Source of the DNA: Desulfitobacterium_A nosdiversum
Lineage (GTDB): Bacteria > Bacillota > Desulfitobacteriia > Desulfitobacteriales > Desulfitobacteriaceae
Direction: 5' to 3'
NCBI RefSeq assembly: GCF_049860565.1
Contig: NZ_CP172056.1
Span: forward strand, 3,844,001 to 3,908,000
DNA: 64,000 nucleotides
How positions within the stretch are numbered: position 1 is the first letter of the stretch; each line of letters opens with the position of its first letter. Shown piece by piece: positions 1-8,585 of the stretch. The notes beneath the pieces were generated by a model. That model saw only the letters and a list, made by a program, of their open reading frames with translations, had not been told where the DNA came from and searched no databases. The translations under genes and the position numbers were made by a program.

Positions 1-1323
1 TTGGGGATTGGCTAAAAGTAAATTTTCTTTGACTGAGGCATTGAATAAATGGGTTTTTTGAGTAACAACACCAAATAACTGACGAGCCTCATCCAATGGT
101 AAGGATTTCAATTCTTTGCCCTCAACCCTAATCTCGCCTTCGTTATAATCCCAAAACCGCAATAGAAGATTGACCAAACTGCTCTTGCCAGCGCCGCTCG
201 GACCGACAATTCCGACCTTTCCTCTTTGAGACAATTGAAGCGATATATCTTTTAATACATATTCCTCACTTTGTTCGTAACGGAAATTAAGACGGTCAAC
301 CTCCAGTGAGGATTTATGATTCGAAGCCTTTAAAGATAAAGCATTCTGAGTTCGCTTCTCTATCACTGCCGGTTCTAATTCATTGAGCTCCCATAGCCGT
401 TCAGCCGCTGCTTTATTTTCTTCAAGGTTTTGCAAAGCCGTCGGCAAGGTTTGAATGGCTTCAAAGCTGCTGAGAAAACCCAAGGCAAGCATACCTAAAT
501 TTACACCGTTCAGTTGCCCTTGGTTGACAAGAATAATCCCTAAGACAAGAACCAGCCACATCCCTAAATTAGAAACAATCCCCAATAGCGCTCCGGAGAG
601 ACCAGACAGCCAGATATATCTTTTTTCAGCTAAACTGTAACGTTTTTGGGTTGCTTGAAATTCATCCAGGTGAACCTGTTCCTGCCCGAAAGAGAGTAGT
701 TCAGTCATTCCTTGGATTAAATCGAGTATCTGAATCTGAAGCTGCGCCTTTTCTATGACTTTTTGCCTGCCAGCCCCATGGCTCAGCCTTTTCAGCCCAA
801 AAGGCAGACCGATTCCTCCCAGCAAAAAGAATCCTGTGAGCAGAAACGAAAATCGTTGATCAAAGGGCGCTAAAAACACCCCAAAACCTACTAATACAAG
901 CAAAGCGACAAAAGGAGGGGCAAGTACCCGCAAAAATAAATTTTGTTGAATCTCCACATCCCCGACGATTCGGCTTAATAAGTCCCCGCTTTTAATATAG
1001 GTTAGGCGGGCTGGAGCTAATGGCTCGACGGTTTCATAAACACGAACTCGGATTCGGCTAAGAATCCTAAAGGTTACATCATGAGAGACATAGCGTTCAA
1101 AATAGCGAAATACCGCCCGTGAAATTCCGAAAAAGCGGACTCCAACGATCGATACCATCAATTCCATGACAGAAGGATGCAAGGCAGCACGAGCTAAAAG
1201 ATATGCGGCCGTTGCCATCAAGCCAATGTGACTGGTAATTGTCAATGCACTTAGAAGAAGTGCCAATAGAATCCGTCCTCGATAAGGCTTCATTTCTTGA
1301 ATTAAAAACATAAGTCCTTTCAT
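1..1323 (-). CDS. cydC: CydC, ABC exporter subunit for cytochrome bd assembly (3' end beyond window)
   Basis: Half of the heterodimeric CydDC ABC exporter that moves glutathione/cysteine-type thiols across the membrane and is needed for cytochrome bd assembly (family knowledge). About 441 codons are visible. The N-terminal membrane domain has the CydC-typical stretch VGVRFFGISRAVFRYFERYV near residues 58-77. The ATPase domain is present with Walker A GPSGAGKSS and the Q-loop region, but the signature and Walker B motifs lie outside the left edge. The ATG at 1323 overlaps the cydD stop in an ATGA junction, so the two are translationally coupled. A second in-frame ATG lies at 1311. Only the window edge truncates the gene; nothing suggests it is broken. 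Confidence 0.93.
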   Translation of the reverse strand, partial: MKGLMFLIQEMKPYRGRILLALLLSALTITSHIGLMATAAYLLARAALHPSVMELMVSIVGVRFFGISRAVFRYFERYVSHDVTFRILSRIRVRVYETVEPLAPARLTYIKSGDLLSRIVGDVEIQQNLFLRVLAPPFVALLVLVGFGVFLAPFDQRFSFLLTGFFLLGGIGLPFGLKRLSHGAGRQKVIEKAQLQIQILDLIQGMTELLSFGQEQVHLDEFQATQKRYSLAEKRYIWLSGLSGALLGIVSNLGMWLVLVLGIILVNQGQLNGVNLGMLALGFLSSFEAIQTLPTALQNLEENKAAAERLWELNELEPAVIEKRTQNALSLKASNHKSSLEVDRLNFRYEQSEEYVLKDISLQLSQRGKVGIVGPSGAGKSSLVNLLLRFWDYNEGEIRVEGKELKSLPLDEARQLFGVVTQKTHLFNASVKENLLLANPQ

Positions 1324-3059
1324 TCCGTCACACCTCTATACTCCTGGACAAATCGAGAGTAAAGTCCATTCGTTGCTAATAATTCAGAATGCGTTCCTGT
1401 TTCGGCGATTTTGCCTTGATCTAGGACCAGTATTCGATCCGCTTGATAAACGGTGTGCAAACGATGGGCAATCATAAGCACTGTTCGACCTTTCATCAGC
1501 TCGGATAGAGAGTTTTCAATCACCTGTTCACTTTCCGCGTCTAAACCCTCAGTAGCCTCATCCAGAAGGAGGAGAGGCGCATTCTTTAAAAACGCACGAG
1601 CAATTGCAATGCGTTGTGCCTGTCCGCCGCTTAAACGGGCCCCGCTTTCTCCCACTATCGTTTGATAACCTTGAGGCAAGGCCACAATAAAATCATGTGC
1701 AGCTGCTTGCTTAGCAGCCATCTCAACCTCTAGCTCAGAGGCCTCGGGGCGAGCTAAGCGGATATTTTCCGCAATTGTACCGGAGAAGAGATAGGGATGC
1801 TGAGATACATAAGCAACTTGAGCACGCCATTGCTTAAGGATGAATTGATTGAGGGGAGTCTCCGATATTTTGATTTCTCCCTGTGTGGGTTTTATAAAGC
1901 CCATAAGCAATGAAAAGATTGTACTCTTACCTGCACCGCTTGGACCGACTAAAGCAATCCGTTCTCCGGAATTGACATTAAAGCTTATATTATTAAGAGC
2001 ACTGGTACCATGCTCCTCATATACATGGGTGACTTGACTAAATGTCAGATTTATTTCTGAAGGGATTTCCGAGCCGCTCTTGTCTTTTGATGGTTCCTCT
2101 TCCGATTGATCATCAACATCTAAAATTTCAAAGATGCGGTTGGCGGCATTTACCCCGGAAAGACTCGCATGAAACTGCAACCCTAAATTACGAAGCGGTT
2201 GATAAAACTCTGGCGCGATAACCAGCAAGAACAAAGCTTCTTCAAAGGAGATCTGCCCATAGACCAGCCTTAAGCCCAAAGCAACGGCAACTATTGCCGT
2301 ACTGATCGTTGCCAGAAACTCCAAGACAAGGGCTGACAAAAAAGCAATCCTTAGAACGCTGAGTGTAGCCTTGCGGAATGAATCGCTGACTCTTCCAATA
2401 ACACGAGCTTGGTCTTTGCTTCGCCCAAATGTCTTCAACGTCGTTAAACCTTGAAGCATATCCAGAAAGTGCGCACTCATCCAACTGAGTACACGCCATT
2501 GCTGCAATGACTTCTTCTCTGCAAGTTTGCCAATCAACATCATAAATACCGGGATGAGCGGTCCAGTTAATAAAAGGATCAAGCCTGAATCAAAATCCAG
2601 CGGGAAAACGTAGAAGAGAATAAAAATCGGAATCAGTCCTGCCAAAGCAAGCTGCGGAACATACCGCGCAAAATAATCCTCTAAAGCCTCGATTCCTTCA
2701 ACTGCAGTATTGACTAACTCCCCCGCGCGTTCTCCCCGTACATAGAAAGGACCAATTTTCATGAGTTTTTCCATAAGACGTTTTCTTAAATTTTCTTTAA
2801 TTCGTCGTGCAGCCTCATGCGCTAAGACTTCACTTAACCACTGCAGACATCCTCGAACGATAAGAATTCCTAGGATTAACAGAAGTAAGTTCCTTACGTC
2901 TGTTAATTTTGTGCCCATTAGGAAAACCTCTGCCACGATTCGAGCAAAGGCACGTGCTTGAGCTACTGCTAACCCTGCAATGGCAATACCTAATATAATC
3001 GTCGTAATTAAATAAAGAGATACATGTCGTGTTTCTCGAAGGAGCCGCTTATCAATCAT
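1320..3059 (-). CDS. cydD: CydD, ABC exporter subunit for cytochrome bd assembly
   Basis: Partner of CydC in the thiol exporter needed to mature cytochrome bd. The 579-residue length is normal for the family. Residues 1 to about 310 form the six-helix exporter domain. The ATPase domain follows, with Walker A GPSGAGKST near 371-379, signature LSGGQAQR near 478 and Walker B LLLLDEATEG near 495. The gene lies downstream of cydAB on the same strand. A clear terminator after cydB separates them, so cydDC is either expressed from the 110 bp in front of it or by read-through. No recognisable promoter was found there. Confidence 0.94.
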   Translation of the reverse strand: MIDKRLLRETRHVSLYLITTIILGIAIAGLAVAQARAFARIVAEVFLMGTKLTDVRNLLLLILGILIVRGCLQWLSEVLAHEAARRIKENLRKRLMEKLMKIGPFYVRGERAGELVNTAVEGIEALEDYFARYVPQLALAGLIPIFILFYVFPLDFDSGLILLLTGPLIPVFMMLIGKLAEKKSLQQWRVLSWMSAHFLDMLQGLTTLKTFGRSKDQARVIGRVSDSFRKATLSVLRIAFLSALVLEFLATISTAIVAVALGLRLVYGQISFEEALFLLVIAPEFYQPLRNLGLQFHASLSGVNAANRIFEILDVDDQSEEEPSKDKSGSEIPSEINLTFSQVTHVYEEHGTSALNNISFNVNSGERIALVGPSGAGKSTIFSLLMGFIKPTQGEIKISETPLNQFILKQWRAQVAYVSQHPYLFSGTIAENIRLARPEASELEVEMAAKQAAAHDFIVALPQGYQTIVGESGARLSGGQAQRIAIARAFLKNAPLLLLDEATEGLDAESEQVIENSLSELMKGRTVLMIAHRLHTVYQADRILVLDQGKIAETGTHSELLATNGLYSRFVQEYRGVTE

Positions 3060-3173
3060 GTCTTCATCCCCTAATTCTTAAAAGGACTTCTTCTGCTGCA
3101 TTAAATAAAATTTTACAAATCAATTTCTGTATCCTCTTAATTCTTCATAAGCGCTCGACTTTCCTGGTTATGC

Positions 3174-3207
3174 TAAAAAAATAGGGCAAGTGATTAACTT
3201 GCCCTAT
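3174..3207 (-). terminator. Rho-independent terminator after cydB
   Basis: Arms at 3181-3191 and 3197-3207 form a perfect 11-bp stem (ATAGGGCAAGT paired with ACTTGCCCTAT) with a 5-nt loop. Seven T residues follow on the minus strand (3175-3181 read as A on plus). It lies 24 bp past the cydB stop. Confidence 0.92.
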
Positions 3208-3230
3208 CTCGGTTAAGTTATGAGATTCTT

Positions 3231-4235
3231 TTAATAATGGAGATCCTTTTCAGTAACCCGTTTGCGGAAAACCCAATAGCTCCAGATTTGATAAGCAAGA
3301 ACAATCGGAACTAAGGTTAAAGCAACAATAGTCATGATTTTTAAGGTATAGGGGCTGGAAGAAGCATTGTAAATTGTCAAGCTCCAGTCGGGTTTTAAGC
3401 TTGAAACCATAACCCGTGGGAACATTCCCCAGAATACAGAAACAGTTAAGAACAGTAAGGTGAGACCACTCGATATAAATGCTTTGCCGCTTTTTCCTGT
3501 CCGAAGCATAAAGTTTGCTGCGAGCAAGGCAACCGCGCAAAGGAGAAGAGCAATCACAGCGCCAATACTTTTAAACAGATCCGTTTGAAAGTAAGTCATT
3601 ACTGCAAACACTACGACAACCGGAACAGTTACTGCACCAATTTTCTTGGCAGCATTTTGAACTCTTTGCAGCATTTCGCCTTCAGTTTTAAGGGATAGGT
3701 AAAGAGCACCATGAAGTGTAAACAAGAGGCAAGTGGATACTCCGCCTAGAATAGCATATGGAGGAACAAGATCAAAGAAATTTCCCGCAAATTGCATTTG
3801 CGCATCGATGGGAACACCACGAAGCAAATCTGATACAGCAACACCCCAAAGAATTGCATTCAGAAGACTGCCAAGAAAGATTGCCCAGTCCCAAAGATTT
3901 CTCCATTGAGGACTGCGATCCGAACTTCTGAACTCAAAAGCGGCTCCACGGATGATTAAGGCAAAGAGGATTAAGAACAACGCTAAGTAAAATCCGCTGA
4001 ACAATGTAGCATACCAGTTCGGGAAGGCTGCAAAAATAGCACCACCGGCTGTGATCAGCCATACTTCATTGCCGTCCCAGACAGGTCCAATCGTATTGAT
4101 TAAAACGCGTCGTTCGTTGTCGTTCTTCCCTAGGAATGGAAGTAAAATTCCAACTCCATAATCAAATCCTTCAAGGAAGAAGAAGCCAATGAATAAAACT
4201 GCAATTAGGATAAACCATAAAATATTTAGGTCCAC
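3231..4235 (-). CDS. cydB: Cytochrome bd ubiquinol/menaquinol oxidase subunit II
   Basis: Membrane subunit II of cytochrome bd, the high-affinity quinol:O2 oxidoreductase used by anaerobes to scavenge oxygen. The 334 residues are almost entirely hydrophobic helices. The N-terminal part carries the CydB hallmark FLEGFDYGVGILLPFLG (about residues 20-36) and GPVWDGNEVWLITAGGAIFAAFP (52-74, quoted in part here as GPVWDGNEVWL). It overlaps the 3' end of cydA by 10 bp, so the subunits are co-translated. A strong terminator follows directly. Confidence 0.96.
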   Translation of the reverse strand: MDLNILWFILIAVLFIGFFFLEGFDYGVGILLPFLGKNDNERRVLINTIGPVWDGNEVWLITAGGAIFAAFPNWYATLFSGFYLALFLILFALIIRGAAFEFRSSDRSPQWRNLWDWAIFLGSLLNAILWGVAVSDLLRGVPIDAQMQFAGNFFDLVPPYAILGGVSTCLLFTLHGALYLSLKTEGEMLQRVQNAAKKIGAVTVPVVVVFAVMTYFQTDLFKSIGAVIALLLCAVALLAANFMLRTGKSGKAFISSGLTLLFLTVSVFWGMFPRVMVSSLKPDWSLTIYNASSSPYTLKIMTIVALTLVPIVLAYQIWSYWVFRKRVTEKDLHY

Positions 4236-5605
4236 AAGGATGCCCCCTTCGCTACATTTTCAGCAGGCTCATTTGCAATCGCATCCGGGCCTTGTTTAGC
4301 ATATTTCACAAAGAGATAAACACCCACTACGGCTAATACTCCATAAATCACTGTAAAACCAATCAATGTCGTTACAACTGCAGCTGCAGGAACTACAGTT
4401 GAAACTCCTGAAGCCGTTTTTTGCAATCCGTATACAATCCAAGGTTGTCTTCCTGCTTCAGCAACAAACCAACCTGTAGTATTTGCAATGTAAGGCAGAG
4501 GAATTGCCCATAGAAGTAATTTTAACAATCCATTCTTTTGAGCAATATTTTTTGAAGAGAAGATTCCGGCCAAAACAAGGAGAAGCATTAACACTCCTGC
4601 AAGTACCATGAGACGGAAGCTCCAGAAAAGCGGAGTCACAGGAGGAACATAATCTCCAGAGCCATATTTCTGAACATCAGCAGCCTGAAGTTCTTTTATA
4701 CCTTTTACTTCACTATTAAAGCTATTGGTCGAAAGGAAGCTTAACAACCCAGGGATTTTAACTTCAAAGTTATTTTTTTGGTTATTTTCATCAATTGAAG
4801 CGATAACATTAAATCCTGCAGGCTGTTCAGTCGTCCAATGAGCTTCCGCTGCAGCCATTTTCATCGGCTGAGCCTCAACCATGTGAACCCCTTGGAAGTG
4901 TCCAATAGTTACAACTCCAAATACGCTGATAAGCCCAAAAACAATAGCGATTTTAAAAGACTTTTTAAAAAGTTCCACTGAACTTTTCTTTAATAGATGA
5001 TAAGCGCTAACCCCTAATACGATAAATGCTCCGGTTGTAAATCCACCCAATACGGTATGAGGGAATTGATAAAGAACATGCGGATTTGTCACAACTGCCA
5101 GGAAATCATTCATTTCAGCGCGGCCATTTCTTAAAATATAACCTACCGGCTCTTGCATGAAGGAGTTTGCAATCAAAATCCAAAGTGATGATAGGTTAGT
5201 TGCAATAGCTACAAGCCAAATGCTCAATAAGTGAACTTTTTTCGGGAGTTTATCCCAAGTAAAAATCCAGATCCCCATAAAGGTTGATTCAATAAAGAAT
5301 GCTAAAAGTGCTTCAATAGCAAGAGGTGCTCCGAAAATATCTCCCATAAAGCGAGCATATTCAGACCAGTTCATTCCGAACTGGAATTCTTGCACCAAAC
5401 CTGTAACAACACCAACGGCAAAATTGATAAGGAAAAGTTTTCCGAAGAACTTGGTCATTTTTTTATAGGTTTCGTCGCCTGTCCGAACATAAAAGGTTTC
5501 CATGATGGCAACTAGAACAGATAGTCCTAATGTGAGTGGTACAAAGAGAAAGTGATATGACGATGTTACTGCAAACTGTAATCGTGCCAAGAACACTGCA
5601 CTCAT
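4226..5605 (-). CDS. cydA: Cytochrome bd ubiquinol/menaquinol oxidase subunit I
   Basis: Catalytic subunit I carrying haems b558, b595 and d. It has 459 residues, and the loop between helices 6 and 7 is of the short (Q-loop-short) type usual in Firmicutes. His18 (FAVTSSYHFLF) matches the conserved N-terminal haem ligand, PHTVLGG near residue 183 supplies the second His, and GWFVAEAGRQPW near residue 390 is the conserved CydA signature. The RBS is GGAGGG, 7 nt before the ATG. It is first gene of the cydAB operon, behind a promoter overlapped by a Rex-like operator (separate entry), fitting induction when NADH/NAD+ rises. Confidence 0.97.
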   Translation of the reverse strand: MSAVFLARLQFAVTSSYHFLFVPLTLGLSVLVAIMETFYVRTGDETYKKMTKFFGKLFLINFAVGVVTGLVQEFQFGMNWSEYARFMGDIFGAPLAIEALLAFFIESTFMGIWIFTWDKLPKKVHLLSIWLVAIATNLSSLWILIANSFMQEPVGYILRNGRAEMNDFLAVVTNPHVLYQFPHTVLGGFTTGAFIVLGVSAYHLLKKSSVELFKKSFKIAIVFGLISVFGVVTIGHFQGVHMVEAQPMKMAAAEAHWTTEQPAGFNVIASIDENNQKNNFEVKIPGLLSFLSTNSFNSEVKGIKELQAADVQKYGSGDYVPPVTPLFWSFRLMVLAGVLMLLLVLAGIFSSKNIAQKNGLLKLLLWAIPLPYIANTTGWFVAEAGRQPWIVYGLQKTASGVSTVVPAAAVVTTLIGFTVIYGVLAVVGVYLFVKYAKQGPDAIANEPAENVAKGASLWT

Positions 5606-5747
5606 CCAATAGCCCTCCTATTTAAGATTTTCTTGATTTAAGGATAATAACGAAAAAACGCACTAAGTAAGGGGGTTATAAGGGCTAATTTGTTCACCTC
5701 ACTTTTCTATGTAATAATTTTAAATAGGTATTTAATATTACAATTAC

Positions 5748-5776
5748 ATTCTAGTTATTTCAATTTAGATTGTCAA
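5748..5776 (-). promoter_or_regulatory. Sigma-A type promoter of cydAB
   Basis: On the minus strand TTGACA (5771-5776, perfect -35) is followed after 17 bp by TAGAAT (5748-5753, -10). Transcription would start near 5741, leaving a leader of about 135 nt. The -35 lies inside the Rex-like operator. Confidence 0.7.
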
Positions 5777-5787
5777 TGTTTTCACAA
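5770..5787. promoter_or_regulatory. Rex-like redox operator upstream of cydAB
   Basis: TTGTCAATGTTTTCACAA is an 18-bp inverted repeat differing from the Rex consensus arms TTGTGAA/TTCACAA at one arm position. Rex represses cyd operons in many Firmicutes and releases DNA when NADH is high (established knowledge). Its overlap with the -35 box fits direct repression. The rest of the 370-bp gap (5606-5975) is AT-rich with no other gene. Confidence 0.7.
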
Positions 5788-5928
5788 TATTTATTTTAAT
5801 TTTTTAAGAAATAATTTTTCTGATATATAACATCAATTGTCTTTCCTGTCAAAAATCTCCGCAGAAAACTTTATAATCCATTCAATTACCGAAATATTTC
5901 AGACTCTTACACCCATTTATTTGCTTCT

Positions 5929-5963
5929 AAAAAAACAACCGGCTATCCTACTGACAACCGGTT
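5929..5963 (-). terminator. Terminator after cobD
   Basis: On the minus strand AACCGG (5958-5963) pairs with CCGGTT (5937-5942) across a loop of about 15 nt, followed by GTTTTTTT. It lies just past the cobD stop and ends the B12 operon. Confidence 0.75.
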
Positions 5964-5975
5964 ATAAACACTAGG

Positions 5976-7079
5976 CTAATATATTGCCTGAAGTCCTTCT
6001 ATCAAGCGTTTCATACTTTCCTTATCCTTAATAGCTACACGAATGTACTGTCCCTCTATCCCCTGAAAGCTATCACAATTGCGGACCAGAATTCCCAACT
6101 TCCCCAGTCTTTCAACAATCTCCAAAGAAGTTCGATCCTTAATTTCTATCAATGCAAAATTAACGTGCGTAAAATGTAAGGTTAATGCTTTAAACTTCGC
6201 TCTTTCAAATTCTCTATAAAAAAAGTCCTTGCTGTCCTTTAACTTGCTACGAACTTCCATGGGAAAAACAGAGTCAGCAACGGCCTCTATTCCTGCCTCT
6301 TCTGCCAAAACATTAACAGACCATGGGTCTCTAAATCTTTGTAGACAATCGAGCACTTTTTGATTTGAAAAAAGTACACCTAAGCGAATTCCGGGCAAGG
6401 AGAAAAATTTGGTCATAGAATAAATAACGATCAGCTTTGGATTTTCTTCAAGAAATATCCTTGCTGTCCAGCGAAGATCGTTATCCAAAAAATCATAAAA
6501 AGATTCATCAAAAACAATCCAGCAATTAGACTTCCGTGCGATTTCAAGAATTATCTTAAGCTCGTCTACCCGTAATACACTTCCCGTGGGATTGTGGGGA
6601 GAATTAAGATAGATCAGATCGCAATCATTAAGTAATTGCTGCCATAGGGTTATATATTGGTTTTTATCTTCAGGAGTCTTCACCTGAGGCAGGCTGTCCC
6701 ATCCCTTTACCCCTAATTTCATATATCGAACTTCTGCTCCAACAGCTCGAGCAGCTCGTTCATATTCGCTGAAGCCCGGTACGGGAATAAGTACTTTTTT
6801 AGGCTTTAAGGCTAGCGTCAAAGTAAAAAGAAGCTCTCCTGCTCCATTTCCCACCAAGATTTGCTCAGGCAGCAGCTTGAATTGCTCCGATAATTTTTGT
6901 GTAAGACGTTTATTTTCCGGATCTGGATAATGGATAATTTCCGGCAGAGCACTGCGTAATCTCTTCCAAACGCCTTGCGGCGGTCCGAACGGATTAATAT
7001 TGGCTGACAAATCTATAAAATCATTCTTCCCGAATCTCTCCTCGGCCTCACGCAAATTTCCTCCATGCAATCGTCTCAC
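5976..7079 (-). CDS. cobD: Threonine-phosphate decarboxylase CobD (PLP)
   Basis: PLP enzyme of the aspartate-aminotransferase fold that decarboxylates L-threonine O-3-phosphate to (R)-1-amino-2-propanol phosphate, the linker of the B12 nucleotide loop. The 367 residues start with RRLHGGNLREAEERFG, the HGG...A opening typical of CobD rather than of HisC. DLSANINPFGPP, NSPHNPTGS and the probable PLP lysine in SMTKFF (about residue 222) are present. Starts with GTG. It directly follows the pduX-like gene, whose product would supply its substrate. HisC is the main alternative; the gene context argues against it. Confidence 0.9.
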   Translation of the reverse strand: MRRLHGGNLREAEERFGKNDFIDLSANINPFGPPQGVWKRLRSALPEIIHYPDPENKRLTQKLSEQFKLLPEQILVGNGAGELLFTLTLALKPKKVLIPVPGFSEYERAARAVGAEVRYMKLGVKGWDSLPQVKTPEDKNQYITLWQQLLNDCDLIYLNSPHNPTGSVLRVDELKIILEIARKSNCWIVFDESFYDFLDNDLRWTARIFLEENPKLIVIYSMTKFFSLPGIRLGVLFSNQKVLDCLQRFRDPWSVNVLAEEAGIEAVADSVFPMEVRSKLKDSKDFFYREFERAKFKALTLHFTHVNFALIEIKDRTSLEIVERLGKLGILVRNCDSFQGIEGQYIRVAIKDKESMKRLIEGLQAIY

Positions 7080-7101
7080 CCCATTTTACAATCTATATAC
7101 C

Positions 7102-8028
7102 TTAAATTTTATCTTTTATAAGTCTATCTTTAAGGGATAAGCTCTTAATACCACCGTTTTGTGTTTCCATCCACTCACTCCGAGCAGGCTTGAACTGGAT
7201 ATGAAGAGATTCTAAGATCTCCTCTTTTTGGCCTGCAGATATTTCAGGAGGGAAAATGCCTGCAGTTATCGTCCCGCTGTGAGCCGTCAAAATTCCAAGC
7301 CCGCCCATTCTCTGTACAAACCGGATAAATTCTTGTGTAAAAGGCTTAGGATTAATCTCTTGATTGCATTGGGCACTGATGGTACTTGCATAGGCCAGCT
7401 TTTCTAAATCGGATTCAGATATTCCCTCATAGAAAATCTGAAGTGCCTTCTGAATTTTTAACTCATTTTTTCTGTAGTGAAACTTTAGTCCGGAAAGAGT
7501 ATTAAAACGTTGGGTATCAACAATTCCGCCCCAATCAAGCACAAGCAGATGGGCTTCCGCATTGGGCCCCAATTCCTGCATATACTTCCCGTCCTGATGA
7601 GCGAATTCTATAATACCTGGAAACATCACAGGATCAGAGGGTTCTATTGTCAAGGCAATTTTGGCTAAATCTTCGGGGCTCCAAGAAATGTCTATGGAAG
7701 TGAGTACTGAAGCCATTACCGCAGACAGATCAGCGCTCGAACTCGCCATGCCTTTACCCACAGGAAGTTCAGAATGAAATTTCACCGTTCCCTTAAAGTT
7801 TATGCCAATGCGTTTAGCTAAAAGCATCAGCGCCTTTTCTGTTTTTGTTTTTTGCGGTGAAATCCGCCATTCTGAATTTTCTTTTCCCGGCAGTGTTACA
7901 CAGTAAGTTTCAAGCTCTACATAGCGGTTAACCGGGCAATCGATAAGAAAAGGGATGCCCTCTTTGCCTCCTTGAATCCACTCGCCACAGGTACCCGGAC
8001 ATTGAGCCCAACCATAATATTCGCTCAT
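7102..8028 (-). CDS. pduX: GHMP-family L-threonine kinase (PduX-like)
   Basis: Probably phosphorylates L-threonine to threonine-phosphate for CobD. About 308 residues of GHMP kinase type: N-terminal CPGTCGEW, and the GHMP ATP-binding loop PVGKGMASSSADL near residues 90-102. The C-terminal part has GGLGILTAHSGTITAG, typical of PduX-like kinases. The ATG at 8028 shares its A with the cobO stop; a TTG one codon upstream is also possible. PduX is known from Salmonella; the assignment here rests on motifs plus position between cobO and cobD. Confidence 0.85.
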   Translation of the reverse strand: MSEYYGWAQCPGTCGEWIQGGKEGIPFLIDCPVNRYVELETYCVTLPGKENSEWRISPQKTKTEKALMLLAKRIGINFKGTVKFHSELPVGKGMASSSADLSAVMASVLTSIDISWSPEDLAKIALTIEPSDPVMFPGIIEFAHQDGKYMQELGPNAEAHLLVLDWGGIVDTQRFNTLSGLKFHYRKNELKIQKALQIFYEGISESDLEKLAYASTISAQCNQEINPKPFTQEFIRFVQRMGGLGILTAHSGTITAGIFPPEISAGQKEEILESLHIQFKPARSEWMETQNGGIKSLSLKDRLIKDKI

Positions 8029-8585
8029 CAATATTCAATCCCCCTGCGGCTTCTTATTCCTTCCTTAAAGGGGTGTTTAATTGCTTTCAGCTCAAACCAT
8101 TCGTCAGCCGTTTCCAGCCACTCTTTCGGAAAGTTTCTCCCCGTCAAAACCCACTCAATTGATGGACCTAAGCCAAAAATCCCATTGATCTCTTCCCTTT
8201 GCAAAAAACCATGCTTTAAGGCATGACTGACTTCATCCAAAATGATCATGCCATACTCCGCGCTTTGCAGCTGTTCCTTTAAAAAGCGAAGTCCTTCTTG
8301 AATCAGCGGCAGTGCGATCTTAGGGTTTCGGTTCTCGCGGAAACATTCTCCACACCCCGTACAATGTCGAAGACCTGTTCGAATAAGCCCCGACCATCTG
8401 CACCCGGTCCCCAATTGCACAACCGTTATTCCTAGGCGATTTAACCCATATAACTCTCCCATATAGGTACTTCCTTTAAAGAATTGGAGGATTAAGACTT
8501 TAATTCCCTGCGAATAAGCATTTAATGCATCCCCTAAGGCAGAGGTTGTTTTTCCCTTTCCGTCTCCCGTATAAACACGAATCAT
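8028..8585 (-). CDS. cobO: Cob(I)yrinic acid a,c-diamide adenosyltransferase (CobO/BtuR type)
   Basis: Attaches the 5'-deoxyadenosyl group to Co(I) corrinoids. The 185 residues carry the family P-loop GDGKGKTTSALG at 7-18, where the bound ATP is the adenosyl donor. An extra cysteine-containing segment, RHCTGCGECF near residues 73-82, is seen in many clostridial members. The conserved DEVSHALKHG lies in the middle and VLTGRNFP near the C-terminus. The 4-bp ATGA-type overlap with cbiA indicates translational coupling. Confidence 0.92.
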   Translation of the reverse strand: MIRVYTGDGKGKTTSALGDALNAYSQGIKVLILQFFKGSTYMGELYGLNRLGITVVQLGTGCRWSGLIRTGLRHCTGCGECFRENRNPKIALPLIQEGLRFLKEQLQSAEYGMIILDEVSHALKHGFLQREEINGIFGLGPSIEWVLTGRNFPKEWLETADEWFELKAIKHPFKEGIRSRRGIEY

